This document shows, in pieces, positions 25,118-33,005 of a DNA stretch of 64,000 nucleotides. This DNA comes from Pyrobaculum oguniense TE7 (GTDB taxonomy: Archaea > Thermoproteota > Thermoprotei > Thermoproteales > Thermoproteaceae). The position numbers and the translations under genes are program-made. The first letter of the stretch is position 1. Each line of letters begins with the position of its first letter. Under the pieces are notes generated by a model. The model ran no database searches and was not told the DNA's origin. It saw nothing but the letters and a program-made list of their open reading frames with translations. The stretch covers positions 529,233 to 593,232 of the forward strand of contig CP003316.1 of NCBI GenBank assembly GCA_000247545.1. Reading direction: 5' to 3'.

Positions 25118-25731
25118 TAGTGGAGATCCTCAACTACGTGGGGATCGTTGCCTTCGCCCTCTCGGGGGCCTTAAAGGCGGGGGAGAAAGACATGGATATC
25201 TTTGGCTTTGCGGTTTTAGGCTTCTCCACTGCGCTGGCCGGCGGTATTATAAGGGACGTACTCTTGGGAAGAGTCCCGCCTGTAAATATAGCCTACCTCC
25301 CCTACCCTCTAACAGCTCTACTAACCTCTATAGTCGCCTTCTACCTTTATCCCTATGTGAAGAGGTTTAAGGATCTTGTTCTGTATCCCGACGCAGTTGG
25401 CCTAGGGGCCTTTGCCGCCATAGGAGCAGACATAGCGGCCTCGTACTGTCAGAATATTGAGGACTGCTGGCTTACTGTCATGATGATTTCTTCCCTCACT
25501 GCCGCAGGAGGCGGAGTCGTGCGGGACATCCTCTCCAACGAGGTACCCGTAATACTGAGGCGGGAGATCTACGCAACAGCAGCGGCGCTGGGAGGCCTTG
25601 TCTACATCCTCTCACTACCCCTTGGCAGAGGGGTAGCGATGTTGGTCACTATTGTAGTAGTGACGTCGCTTAGGCTCATCTCTCTCGTAAAAGGCTGGGA
25701 GTTGCCCCGTCTTAAAAAGCACCAGGTCTAA
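25102..25731 (+). CDS. TRIC-type cation channel family protein (UPF0126)
   Basis: A 209-residue membrane protein with two inverted repeats of three helices plus a seventh helix, as in trimeric intracellular cation channels. Each repeat carries the family's Gly-rich bend and Arg-Asp signature: AGGIIRDVLLG near residue 50 and AGGGVVRDIL near 137. Prokaryotic members form potassium-permeable trimers. It overlaps the preceding gene by 16 bases and the convergent gene by 20 bases. Confidence 0.85.
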   Translation: MQADVVVEILNYVGIVAFALSGALKAGEKDMDIFGFAVLGFSTALAGGIIRDVLLGRVPPVNIAYLPYPLTALLTSIVAFYLYPYVKRFKDLVLYPDAVGLGAFAAIGADIAASYCQNIEDCWLTVMMISSLTAAGGGVVRDILSNEVPVILRREIYATAAALGGLVYILSLPLGRGVAMLVTIVVVTSLRLISLVKGWELPRLKKHQV

Positions 25732-26350
25732 ACGCCCGGCACCTAGCGCCGATTTTCTTATGCGCTACGCACAGATCCTCTGCAGACGGAGTACCCTCTG
25801 TTACGATTTTAAAACCTCTGAGATAGGCGTCGTAAAGCGGGTGTGGCTCTCCCTCGCCTGATGCGGGGATTACGCACATTGTCTCTAAGTCGTACACCGG
25901 GGACCCCCCTTGATTTCTGGCTATGTACAACGTGGAGTCTCCCCTCTTAAGCTCGTACAAAATGCCCAAAAACCTAGGTGGGGGCGCCCCGCTCCTCACT
26001 GGGATGTAAGATAGCACAACCACTCCAAGGTCGCAAGTAGTTATGTCAAGGCCTAGTTTCAACACCCGTTGCATCGCCAAGATATCTAACTCAGTGGCGC
26101 TGGGGATCAGCGACAGGATCTTCTCTAACAACCCCCTCCTGTCCAGCACCCCCCTCCTTGCTTGTACAACATAGGCGTAGACGGCCTCTACTACATTCAG
26201 CGTCCCGAACTTAGACCAGCCCGACACTGCCCGTTCAAACCCCTCTTCTGAGCGTGTCAAGACAATAGAGGATAGCAATACCTCAGGCACTTCCAATAAC
26301 TCAACCTTTAGGGGGCCGTAGTACTGGAAATGGTCGACCCAACCCAACAT
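25712..26350 (-). CDS. hypothetical protein
   Basis: 212 residues, mixed alpha/beta, with no motif that I recognise. It contains several Cys residues (TTCDLG, ETMCVIP, EDLCVAH, ARCRAF) in its second half that could bind metal. It is convergent with the TRIC-type channel gene (20-base overlap) and divergent from the pair at 26446. Confidence 0.5.
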   Translation of the reverse strand: MLGWVDHFQYYGPLKVELLEVPEVLLSSIVLTRSEEGFERAVSGWSKFGTLNVVEAVYAYVVQARRGVLDRRGLLEKILSLIPSATELDILAMQRVLKLGLDITTCDLGVVVLSYIPVRSGAPPPRFLGILYELKRGDSTLYIARNQGGSPVYDLETMCVIPASGEGEPHPLYDAYLRGFKIVTEGTPSAEDLCVAHKKIGARCRAFRPGAF

Positions 26351-26445
26351 CGGGGAATAAGAGCCTCTGGCTTAAAAACAAGCGGGGCGTTGCTACGAGT
26401 TGCCGACAACGGGAAAGATATTTAAATAGAAAGTAACGCCAGTGC

Positions 26446-26808
26446 GTGGCGCCTCGTTTCTTTGTATTTCCCGGCTACAAGAGCGTAGAAGACGAGCCTA
26501 AGATTAGGCAACTCATATATAAGGGGTTGAAGGAAATTGAGGCAGAAATCAGGAAACGCATGCTCAACTCGGATAACGTTGAGGAGCTGGGGAGAGCTCT
26601 CAAGGCGGTAAATATGATCGCCGTCAAGGTGAAATCCACAGAGGGCCGTCTAACCTCGAAGAAAGATATTGAGCAGATAGACGCCGTTATATTTGACAGA
26701 CTCAATACTATATTGTCTTTTCTAGCCAACAAGGACTACGCATCTATTTTGCCTGTGCTCTCAGAGCTGGAGAAGCTGGTAACGCGCCGCAATTCTCTGT
26801 TCTCATAA
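26446..26808 (+). CDS. hypothetical helical protein
   Basis: A 120-residue protein from GTG 26446, with ATATTTAAATAG about 25 bases upstream. After a short hydrophobic start (FFVFPGYKSV) it is predicted helical and charged. Its TAA overlaps the ATG of the next gene by one base (TAATG), so the two are translated together. Function unknown. Confidence 0.55.
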   Translation: MAPRFFVFPGYKSVEDEPKIRQLIYKGLKEIEAEIRKRMLNSDNVEELGRALKAVNMIAVKVKSTEGRLTSKKDIEQIDAVIFDRLNTILSFLANKDYASILPVLSELEKLVTRRNSLFS

Positions 26809-27443
26809 TGGTCTGCCTCGAGCCACTGACGCCGGATGAATTCACCGTCTGGTACAGACACGTCGGGAGGCTGAGGCTCTTCTGGGCGAAGCCTCTTGTG
26901 GAGCTCTTTCCCCTATACCGAATAGCTGAGGGGTGTGTCTTGAAAGCGCGTTGGGCTTCGGAGAGGCCAAGAATAGAAGAGGCTTACATCGCAATCCTCA
27001 AGAAGATACGGAAGCTGGACTTCCTCCTCTCTCTGCGCGGTTTGAAGATATTGATCACCCCAGAGACTGTTGAGGGTAACCTCTACCAACAAAAGGCGTC
27101 GCTGTATCTATATGCAACTTCCCGCCCCTGCGCGACAGGCATACACCTCGAGAAGGTGCCGGAGGGATACCCAGAGCCCACGCCCGACCACGTCGTCGTG
27201 GCGTCAAGCCAATCTGAGCTCAGATACCTGTTCTATCTTAATAGGTGGAGTTTCAATATAGACTACCTATGGGTCGCCTCCGGTGAATACATTGACAGAG
27301 TCGTGGAAAACGCCGTATGCGAGGCGAGGAGGCTCGGCGGAAGGTACATAACAATTGCAACTGGGGGAGGTCATCTGGACTCTGTGGATCTAAGTAAACA
27401 CAAGCCGGACTTCTATTACAATATTTACAAGTTGTCTTTTTAG
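26808..27443 (+). CDS. hypothetical protein
   Basis: 211 residues, mixed alpha/beta, overlapping the preceding start/stop by one base. It has a Gly-rich stretch (ITIATGGGHLD) near the C-terminus and several aromatic residues, but no motif that I can assign. A short inverted repeat followed by a T-run (27455-27475) lies just after the stop and may end the transcript. Confidence 0.5.
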   Translation: MVCLEPLTPDEFTVWYRHVGRLRLFWAKPLVELFPLYRIAEGCVLKARWASERPRIEEAYIAILKKIRKLDFLLSLRGLKILITPETVEGNLYQQKASLYLYATSRPCATGIHLEKVPEGYPEPTPDHVVVASSQSELRYLFYLNRWSFNIDYLWVASGEYIDRVVENAVCEARRLGGRYITIATGGGHLDSVDLSKHKPDFYYNIYKLSF

Positions 27444-27454
27444 TATTTAAAGGG

Positions 27455-27475
27455 AAGTGTAACAGTTCACTTTTA
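27455..27475 (+). terminator. inverted repeat plus T-run after the 26446-27443 pair
   Basis: AAGTG and CACTT arms (27455-27459 and 27468-27472) surround an eight-base loop and run into TTTT. It could act in termination of the upstream pair or as a small operator ahead of the zinc-ribbon gene; the stem is short. Confidence 0.3.
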
Positions 27476-27512
27476 ATTTCTAAATAAGATACCTTTAATG
27501 TACGTCAACAAG

Positions 27513-27779
27513 ATGAAATGCCCTGTTTGCGGGGTCGAGTTTGACACAGGAAGAAAAGAATTTAGTGGCGTGGTGACTTGTCCAAATGGCCACACATTCA
27601 CAGTCATTGACAGCAACACGGTTATTGACTGCGAAATTAGAGATTGGGATAGGTTCGCTAAGTTGCCTCCTTCTATGCAAAATGCTGTAATTGAGATAAT
27701 ACAAAGTGGAAAAATCCCAGAAGATATGAAAACTTTAATGCGGCGCTTGAGAGAGGCAGGCATCGTCGTGTGCACATGA
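27513..27779 (+). CDS. zinc-ribbon protein
   Basis: About 88 residues from ATG 27513 (93 from ATG 27498). CPVCG near the start and CPNGH about 20 residues later form a Cys3His-type zinc ribbon; the rest is helical. The stop overlaps the start region of the methyltransferase-like gene, so the two are probably one transcript. It may recruit or regulate that enzyme; no direct evidence. Confidence 0.6.
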   Translation: MKCPVCGVEFDTGRKEFSGVVTCPNGHTFTVIDSNTVIDCEIRDWDRFAKLPPSMQNAVIEIIQSGKIPEDMKTLMRRLREAGIVVCT

Positions 27780-28744
27780 AAGTCCTAGAGGAAATCAACG
27801 TACTTCGGTACTACAAGCCGTTTATAGACGCCGCCGGAGGAGTAGGGGAGCTTAAGAAAGCTTTGAAGTGGAGCGAGTGGTACGCGGTGAAGTGGTGGGA
27901 GGAGATTTTCAACGATCTTGGCTTGTCCTCGGTTAGGGGGAATATTTTCGCTAGGGCGCTCTTCATTTCGCTTAGGCTGAGAGGATATATAGGTGAAAAC
28001 GGCCATGTGAAAAAACGTCCCGAGAAGCCGGAACTCCCTACAAATAGCTATGCCATGGAGTTCGTCGAGTTGCACGAATCCTTTGACCAGCTAGGAGCGG
28101 TAAATGTGGCTTCTAACAAAGTCGACGAGAACATGATATCTGTCCTATACTCTACAATGCTTAGCCAGGGTTGGTACAAAATCCTAAGGCGCACCTTCTT
28201 AGAGCTAATAGGCATTAAGAACTACGGCGTGATCCTTGAACCTGTAATAAAGGAGGGAAACGTGGCACTTGCAGTGATGGAGCTCCACACGCCTAAGCTC
28301 TACGTGGGCTTCGACTACAGACGCGACAACGTGGAGCTAGCGGCAAGTGTCTTGAAAGCCAAGCCCGGGGGGTGCGTGGGGAATATATGCATATACCACG
28401 CAACGACGGCATGCGACGTAACTAACATCGTAAAGCGCCTAGTCCCAAACGGTGTCGACGTTGCGTTGTTGTTACATACCCTTTACTGGCTTCTAGACCC
28501 TGTTAAAGAGCTGAGTTGCATCGCCTCAGCGCTTTCGCCAAGCGGAAAGCTGATAGTAGGCCAGCAAGTGGTTGAGTCTACCCCGGGCCTCGTGGCGATG
28601 GTAGCGGCGATGGGCGCAAAGCACGTCTTCAGCTGGAAAGGCGTGGAAAAGATGCTCATCGCATCTGGGTATGAACTAGAGAAGAGATATTTGAGGTATA
28701 TGCCCTACTACATCGCCATCTGGAAGCCTAGGCGTGGTTCCTAG
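27770..28744 (+). CDS. SAM-methyltransferase-like protein, O-methyltransferase layout
   Basis: A 324-residue protein with an N-terminal helical region and a C-terminal Rossmann-like domain ending in a family-typical strand (YLRYMPYYIAIWKP). The region ALLLHTLYWLLDPVKELSCIASALSPSGKLIVGQQV fits motifs IV-V of plant-type O-methyltransferases. The glycine-rich SAM-binding motif I is not evident (KLYVGFDYRRDN stands where it would be expected), so cofactor binding is uncertain. GTG 27770 or ATG 27776 are possible starts. It is convergent with another methyltransferase and overlaps it by 17 bases. Confidence 0.6.
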   Translation: MHMKVLEEINVLRYYKPFIDAAGGVGELKKALKWSEWYAVKWWEEIFNDLGLSSVRGNIFARALFISLRLRGYIGENGHVKKRPEKPELPTNSYAMEFVELHESFDQLGAVNVASNKVDENMISVLYSTMLSQGWYKILRRTFLELIGIKNYGVILEPVIKEGNVALAVMELHTPKLYVGFDYRRDNVELAASVLKAKPGGCVGNICIYHATTACDVTNIVKRLVPNGVDVALLLHTLYWLLDPVKELSCIASALSPSGKLIVGQQVVESTPGLVAMVAAMGAKHVFSWKGVEKMLIASGYELEKRYLRYMPYYIAIWKPRRGS

Positions 28745-29411
28745 ATTTTGCCACGTAGATATACACCGAGCCTAGCCCCTTCTCCCTGTACTGAACAATG
28801 TGCGCATATCTTGAAATAATTTGGCGGATGCGGCTGTTGGGTGGTAGCGAGGCCATTATCTCATATATCTTCCCATACTCTCTACAAATCTGTCTAGGCG
28901 CTACGATGCAGACAACTCTAGGCACTACAAATTTAGCATAGGCCAATACAAGACACCGCGCCACTCTGCGGTCAGGCTTTCCTATAGCCACCACCACTTG
29001 GTAGTTGGCAACCCTGCTAAATTCCGCAGCTGCTTTTTCCAAATCGACAGCGGCATGTAACGCGTAGCCGGAAATCAACAAGTCGAAACTCTCATCTCGA
29101 AACGGCATCTGTTCAAACATACCTACTACTCTATCATCGGCTACGTTGTTAAGTCTGAGCATCTCGATAGAGGCGTCAAATGCCACTAAATACCTCGTGC
29201 CTCTCAGGTGGTGGGCCATGTTTCCAGGTCCAGCCCCGGCGTCGAGAATCTTGAGAACAGACCTACCGTTTACTGAGTAGTAAAGGCTCAGCGCCTCCCT
29301 CCGCCACCTATCCACATTACCCAAAGTGACGATTTTATTGGCCCTCTCGTACACATCCACAATCTTTCTGTATGCCTCTCTAATCTCATACCACCTCTCT
29401 CCCAGCCCCAC
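28728..29411 (-). CDS. UbiE-like SAM-dependent methyltransferase
   Basis: A 227-residue class I methyltransferase. Motif I is clear (ILDAGAGPGNMAHHL near residues 54-68), the acidic post-I residue is in LVAFDAS, and motif IV is FDLLISGYALH. The overall pattern is like UbiE/MenG or related small-molecule methyltransferases. A UbiA-type prenyltransferase lies elsewhere in this window, so a quinone substrate is conceivable but unproven. GTG start, with a TATA-like GTTTATATAC (29428-29437, minus strand) about 22 bases upstream, within the end of the neighbouring membrane gene. Confidence 0.72.
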   Translation of the reverse strand: MGLGERWYEIREAYRKIVDVYERANKIVTLGNVDRWRREALSLYYSVNGRSVLKILDAGAGPGNMAHHLRGTRYLVAFDASIEMLRLNNVADDRVVGMFEQMPFRDESFDLLISGYALHAAVDLEKAAAEFSRVANYQVVVAIGKPDRRVARCLVLAYAKFVVPRVVCIVAPRQICREYGKIYEIMASLPPNSRIRQIISRYAHIVQYREKGLGSVYIYVAKSRNHA

Positions 29412-29414
29412 GGC

Positions 29415-29741
29415 TTATGCTATGTAGATGTATATAAACCAGAAAGCCACGGCTATGGCGGCGGCCCACAGCCACCAAGCATCAATCCCCAATCTGGCTA
29501 GCCAGACGTCGAGCCCGGCGGCGCTGTGTATGACTGCGGTAATGATGACTGCCAAAATAGGCCAGTCTAGGTGGAGTTTGGCACAGAGCGAATAGCTGGA
29601 AAACATACCCCATGTTGCCCTTTCAACAACCTCTGGCTTTGTTAGACATAGACCCGACACCGCCGCAAGGAAGCCGAATATGGCCAAAAACAACGCCGTG
29701 ACGTCGAGTAGGAAAAAGCTTATAGCAAGCCTCTCAGGCAC
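29415..29741 (-). CDS. small membrane protein with three or four helices
   Basis: About 108 residues from GTG 29741. The open frame extends to 29954, but that would run far into the divergent nitroreductase gene; the TATA-like box at 29760-29770 places the start at 29741. There are three to four hydrophobic segments; His residues at the ends of two of them (KLHLDWP, AVIHSAAG) could be haem or quinone ligands. I do not recognise the family. Its start codon and that of the divergent Tat-exported nitroreductase are four bases apart. Confidence 0.6.
   Translation of the reverse strand: MPERLAISFFLLDVTALFLAIFGFLAAVSGLCLTKPEVVERATWGMFSSYSLCAKLHLDWPILAVIITAVIHSAAGLDVWLARLGIDAWWLWAAAIAVAFWFIYIYIA
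29711..29727 (+). promoter_or_regulatory. BRE/TATA-like promoter of the nitroreductase gene, inside the opposing gene
   Basis: A purine-rich stretch (GGAAAAAGC) followed by TTATAG lies about 24 bases before GTG 29746. It overlaps the first codons of the membrane-protein gene on the other strand. Confidence 0.45.
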
Positions 29742-29745
29742 ACAC

Positions 29746-30570
29746 GTGAGAAGGCGCAGTTTTATAAAATTCCTCTTGTCGACGCCTCTTGGCAGGCTTA
29801 TCTCCGGACTTCTGTTCACAGGTGCCGCCGCAGGCGTTTTATATCTTGACTTGCAGAAAACCGATGTGAGAAGATCGGAAGGGGCCCTCAAGGCGATACT
29901 CCTGCCGTATCCCAAGCTAAGTGGGCTTGTATCCGTCGAGGAGGCTCTAGCCAACAGGAGGTCAATAAGAGACTACACAGAAGAGCCGCTTACGTTAGAA
30001 GAGCTGTCTCAGCTCTTGTGGGCCGCCTACGGCGTCTCGGAGACGAGGTACGGCTTGCGGACTGCCCCAAGCGCCGGAGCACAGTACCCGCTTGAGCTAT
30101 ACGCCCTGGTGGGAACCAACGGCGTCAAGACGGATAAAGGTTACCTGGCTCCCGGGATTTACCACTACGACCCCCATTCGCATTCTATCACATTGTTGAA
30201 ACAAGGCGATTTCCGCGAGGATCTTTATTACGCGGCTTTGGAGCAACGCTGGGTCTTAACCGCTCCGGTGTCTCTAATTTTTACAGCAGTTTACAGCCGC
30301 ACGGTGAGAGTATACGGCGAAAGGGGGCGCGTCCGCTACGTTCCGATGGACTTGGGACATGCTGGCCAGAACGTCTACCTCCAAGCAACAGCGCTTGGGC
30401 TGGGAACCGTTGCTGTAGGGGCTTTTAACGACGAAGAGGTGGCGAGGATACTCGGTCTCTCAGAAAGGGAAACTCCGCTTTACATAATGCCCGTAGGCAG
30501 ACCGGCCTCTAGATACAAGCTATCTGAAAAAGAGCTTATCGACTACATCGAGAAGCATAGGCGACGTTAG
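29746..30570 (+). CDS. Tat-exported SagB/nitroreductase-family oxidoreductase
   Basis: About 274 residues. GTG 29746 yields the N-terminus VRRRSFIKFLLSTPLGRL followed by a hydrophobic stretch, which is a twin-arginine (Tat) signal: RRxFIK then the h-region (LISGLLFTGAAAGVLYL). The mature part is an FMN-dependent nitroreductase/SagB-type dehydrogenase fold, with NRRSIRDYTEEPLTLEELSQLLWAAYG at the start and TAPSAGAQYPLELYAL, DLGHAGQNVYLQATALGLGTVAVGAF and PLYIMPVGRP. The enzyme would fold with its flavin in the cytoplasm and act outside the membrane. The adjacent divergent small membrane protein may be its partner. Confidence 0.82.
   Translation: MRRRSFIKFLLSTPLGRLISGLLFTGAAAGVLYLDLQKTDVRRSEGALKAILLPYPKLSGLVSVEEALANRRSIRDYTEEPLTLEELSQLLWAAYGVSETRYGLRTAPSAGAQYPLELYALVGTNGVKTDKGYLAPGIYHYDPHSHSITLLKQGDFREDLYYAALEQRWVLTAPVSLIFTAVYSRTVRVYGERGRVRYVPMDLGHAGQNVYLQATALGLGTVAVGAFNDEEVARILGLSERETPLYIMPVGRPASRYKLSEKELIDYIEKHRRR
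29760..29770 (-). promoter_or_regulatory. TATA-like promoter of the small membrane gene, inside the Tat-motif codons
   Basis: Read on the minus strand, ATTTTATAAAA preceded by purine-rich sequence lies about 24 bases before GTG 29741. On the plus strand the same bases encode the Phe-Ile-Lys-Phe of the Tat motif. Confidence 0.5.
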
Positions 30571-31766
30571 CGCCCTCCGCTTACTTGTTTTATTAGGTTG
30601 TAGTACGCCTCGGCCACATGCACCACCTGGCGGATTTCTACATATTCATCGGGTGCATGTGCAAGGCCAATGGGGCCGGGGCCATAGGTGACAGTGGGAA
30701 TCCCCGCCTTGACGAAAAACCTGGCATCTAGGCCGCCTACGCACACAGTCTTCCTAGGCCTCTGTCCTATAGTCTTTTCCACCGCTTCAGAAAGAGCCTT
30801 TACTAACGGGTGTTCAGGCTCAACGAGGGCAGCCTCAGATACGTTCGTCACCTTGACCTCCACTCTGTGCGGCAACTCCTTAGCGACTTGTTGCACAAAC
30901 TCCAGGAACTCCCTTTTAACCTGCTCTAAGTCCTCTTCAGGTATTACCCTCCTGTCAACGGAAAACGCGAAGTAGCCCGGTACGACGTTCGTCTTTACAG
31001 AGCCCCTAACCTCCCCCCCTATGGTCACTGTGGGAGAGGCCCCCCGCGGGTCGTCGTACTCATATTTGCTAACCTTGGCGGCTACTCTCCTGGCGTATTC
31101 CTGCAACCTATATGCTATGTAGGCGGCGCCTTCAAATGCGTTTAGGCCAAGCCACGGCGTAGAGCCGTGGGCCTGCTTGCCGTATACCTCCACCAGAAAC
31201 CACACCAGACCTCTATGTCCTATCCAGATGTTGTCTTCCCCCGACCCCTCTGCTATCACCACCCAAGGCGCCTTTATCCTCCCAGACCTAGCCAAATAAC
31301 CGGCCCCCGTCTCGCCGCCAGTCTCCTCGTCAGGCACAAAAGACACTTCAAAACCATCTAGCCCGGCAGACACGGCCTTTTCTACCGCCAGCATTATAGA
31401 CGTGAGGCCTCCCTTCATGTCAACAGCGCCTCTGCCATATAGCCGGCCGTTTTGGTAGACGGGCTCAAACGGCTTTGTCACCTTCCAGCTCTCAAGAGGG
31501 CCGGGAGGGACCACGTCGTAGTGCCCATTGAAATGTATCTTCGGCTCGCCGCTTCGCGCTATTAAAATTAGGCGGGGGTAGTCGGCGCATTCAGGACAGC
31601 GCATCGCCACCTCGGCCTTGGGAACCTCTACAACTTCGGTGTCCAGTCCAAGAGATTTGAAAAACCTCTCCGCGTAATCAATAAGCTCGCCGTATTTCTC
31701 CCCAGGCGGATTTACTGTGGGGATAGATACCAATTTACTTAGGATAGAAACTGCCTTAGACTCCAT
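30567..31766 (-). CDS. M20-family peptidase/deacylase (ArgE/DapE-like)
   Basis: A 399-residue di-zinc hydrolase. Metal and catalytic residues can be followed: H in HFNGHYDVVPPG, the bridging D in GRGAVDMKGG, the EE pair in PDEETGGETG, E in VIAEGSGED, and the final H in GLAHAPDEY. The dimerisation domain lies between (HRGLVWFLVEVYGKQAHGS). Family members cut N-acyl amino acids or succinyl-diaminopimelate; the exact substrate is not clear and a peptidase role is possible. Start ATG 31766, with CTATTTAAATAA (31784-31795, minus strand) about 24 bases upstream. Confidence 0.83.
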   Translation of the reverse strand: MESKAVSILSKLVSIPTVNPPGEKYGELIDYAERFFKSLGLDTEVVEVPKAEVAMRCPECADYPRLILIARSGEPKIHFNGHYDVVPPGPLESWKVTKPFEPVYQNGRLYGRGAVDMKGGLTSIMLAVEKAVSAGLDGFEVSFVPDEETGGETGAGYLARSGRIKAPWVVIAEGSGEDNIWIGHRGLVWFLVEVYGKQAHGSTPWLGLNAFEGAAYIAYRLQEYARRVAAKVSKYEYDDPRGASPTVTIGGEVRGSVKTNVVPGYFAFSVDRRVIPEEDLEQVKREFLEFVQQVAKELPHRVEVKVTNVSEAALVEPEHPLVKALSEAVEKTIGQRPRKTVCVGGLDARFFVKAGIPTVTYGPGPIGLAHAPDEYVEIRQVVHVAEAYYNLIKQVSGGR

Positions 31767-31801
31767 TACTGAAAGTATCTCTTTACTATTTAAATAAAAT
31801 G

Positions 31802-31842
31802 GGCCTCTACCTCAGAGGCCTCCGCATAGCTGAGGCATAGCT
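31802..31842. promoter_or_regulatory. hairpins and 11-base-spaced direct repeat upstream of the M20 gene
   Basis: GGCCTCT/AGAGGCC (31802-31808, 31814-31820) forms a perfect 7-bp stem. CCTCAG/CTGAGG (31810-31815, 31830-31835) forms an alternative that excludes it. GCATAGCT occurs twice (31824-31831, 31835-31842), spaced 11 bases, about one helical turn. The block lies just upstream of the M20 promoter and about 170 bases before the ADH promoter, so it could be an operator for either. It is not within the expected transcripts. Confidence 0.35.
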
Positions 31843-32005
31843 CGATGAAGCCCCGTCCTGCCTGCCGCTATGGTTATGTGACAGAGGCTGTTAGGATGAA
31901 ATTACAGAGCGTGTAGAAAGTGGTTGTTTGCCTTAAGCGTCGGCGTGGTGTATGAAACTGGCGACGTAGAGCCAAGGCGGATATCTGCTGAGCTATGTGT
32001 TATCA

Positions 32006-32016
32006 TTTTTTAAAGG
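32006..32016 (+). promoter_or_regulatory. TATA-like box of the alcohol dehydrogenase gene
   Basis: TTTTTTAAAGG is centred about 25 bases before ATG 32037 and supports that start over the in-frame ATG at 31995, which lies upstream of the box. Confidence 0.5.
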
Positions 32017-32036
32017 TTCTAATAGTTCTAGCTACA

Positions 32037-33005
32037 ATGAAGGCTGTACAGCTTGTCAAATTCGGCGAACCCGCGGAAGCGTTGAAGTTTGTTGATCTTC
32101 CCGATCCTGTGCCGGGTCCCGGCGACGTGGTCGTGAAAATAGAGGCCGCGGGGGTATGTGGGAGGGACTTAGTGGTGAGGAAGGGCGCCTTCCCCCACGT
32201 GAAGCCGCCGATAGTTCCAGGACACGAAGGCGTGGGGAGAATAGTAGATGTAGGCCCCGGTGTGGAGAAGGATACTATCGGCGAGAGGGTGTTCCTCTCC
32301 GGTATATACGACGGCACGTGCGAATACTGTAAGAGAGGGCTTGAAAATCTATGTAAAAACGCCGAGCTACTAGGCGAGTCGCGCAACGGGACATACGCCG
32401 AGTATGTGCTAGTCCCAGCTAAGTTCGCCCACCCATTCCACGGCCTAGATCCAAGAGTTGCGGTCGTGGCTACATGCCCGCTGTCCACAGCAGTATACGC
32501 GTTGAGACACGTGGACGTAGAGGGAAAAAAAGTACTGGTAGTAGGCGCAGGCGGAACAGGTATCTACATTGCACAGCTGGCTAAAATAAGAGGCGCCGAG
32601 GTCTACGTCTCAACCAGGTCGCCGGACAAGGCAAGAGTCTTGAAAGAGTTGGGTATCAACACGGCGCCGGAGGGCGAGAAGGACTTTGACATCGTGGTGG
32701 ATACGGTGGGAAGCCCCACACTGGAGCGCTCCCTCAAGCTGGCTAAGAGATCGGGATCTGTCTTGGTCATCGGCAACGTAACTGGAGAAAAGACGTTGCT
32801 AAGCCCCGCGCTGGTAATTCTAAGACAGTTGAAGATAATAGGTAGCATGGCCTTCCGGCCCTGGGACATATACGAGGCGCTGGACATACTGAAAAGAGGG
32901 CTAGTAAAACCACTCTACACCGAGTATAAGCTACAAGACGCCGTTAGGGCCCATGAGGATATGGAAAGAGGAGCTGTCATAGGCAGGGCCATCCTCGTAC
33001 CTTGA
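32037..33005 (+). CDS. medium-chain (MDR) zinc alcohol dehydrogenase
   Basis: A 322-residue zinc-type dehydrogenase. Catalytic-zinc residues are the Cys in AAGVCGRDL and the His-Glu in PGHEGVGRI; the NAD(P) motif is VVGAGGTGIYIA. The structural-zinc lobe reads DGTCEYCKRGLENLC: three of the usual four Cys are kept and the first is Asp, a kind of acidic substitution known in some archaeal ADHs. Likely reaction is oxidation of an alcohol or reduction of an aldehyde or enoyl compound. The stop overlaps the DTD2 start by 4 bases, so the two proteins are made together. Confidence 0.87.
   Translation: MKAVQLVKFGEPAEALKFVDLPDPVPGPGDVVVKIEAAGVCGRDLVVRKGAFPHVKPPIVPGHEGVGRIVDVGPGVEKDTIGERVFLSGIYDGTCEYCKRGLENLCKNAELLGESRNGTYAEYVLVPAKFAHPFHGLDPRVAVVATCPLSTAVYALRHVDVEGKKVLVVGAGGTGIYIAQLAKIRGAEVYVSTRSPDKARVLKELGINTAPEGEKDFDIVVDTVGSPTLERSLKLAKRSGSVLVIGNVTGEKTLLSPALVILRQLKIIGSMAFRPWDIYEALDILKRGLVKPLYTEYKLQDAVRAHEDMERGAVIGRAILVP

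Noticed and set aside
29742-29954. N-terminal extension of the small membrane protein up to 29954.
   Set aside because: It would overlap the conserved start of the nitroreductase by more than 200 bases, and the promoter lies at 29760-29770.
31767-32036. C/D-box guide RNA in the M20/ADH intergenic region (GATGA-like and CTGA-like strings).
   Set aside because: The box C-like strings depart from RTGATGA and the spacing to CTGA is wrong for a standard C/D RNA; no other intergenic region gave a canonical match either.
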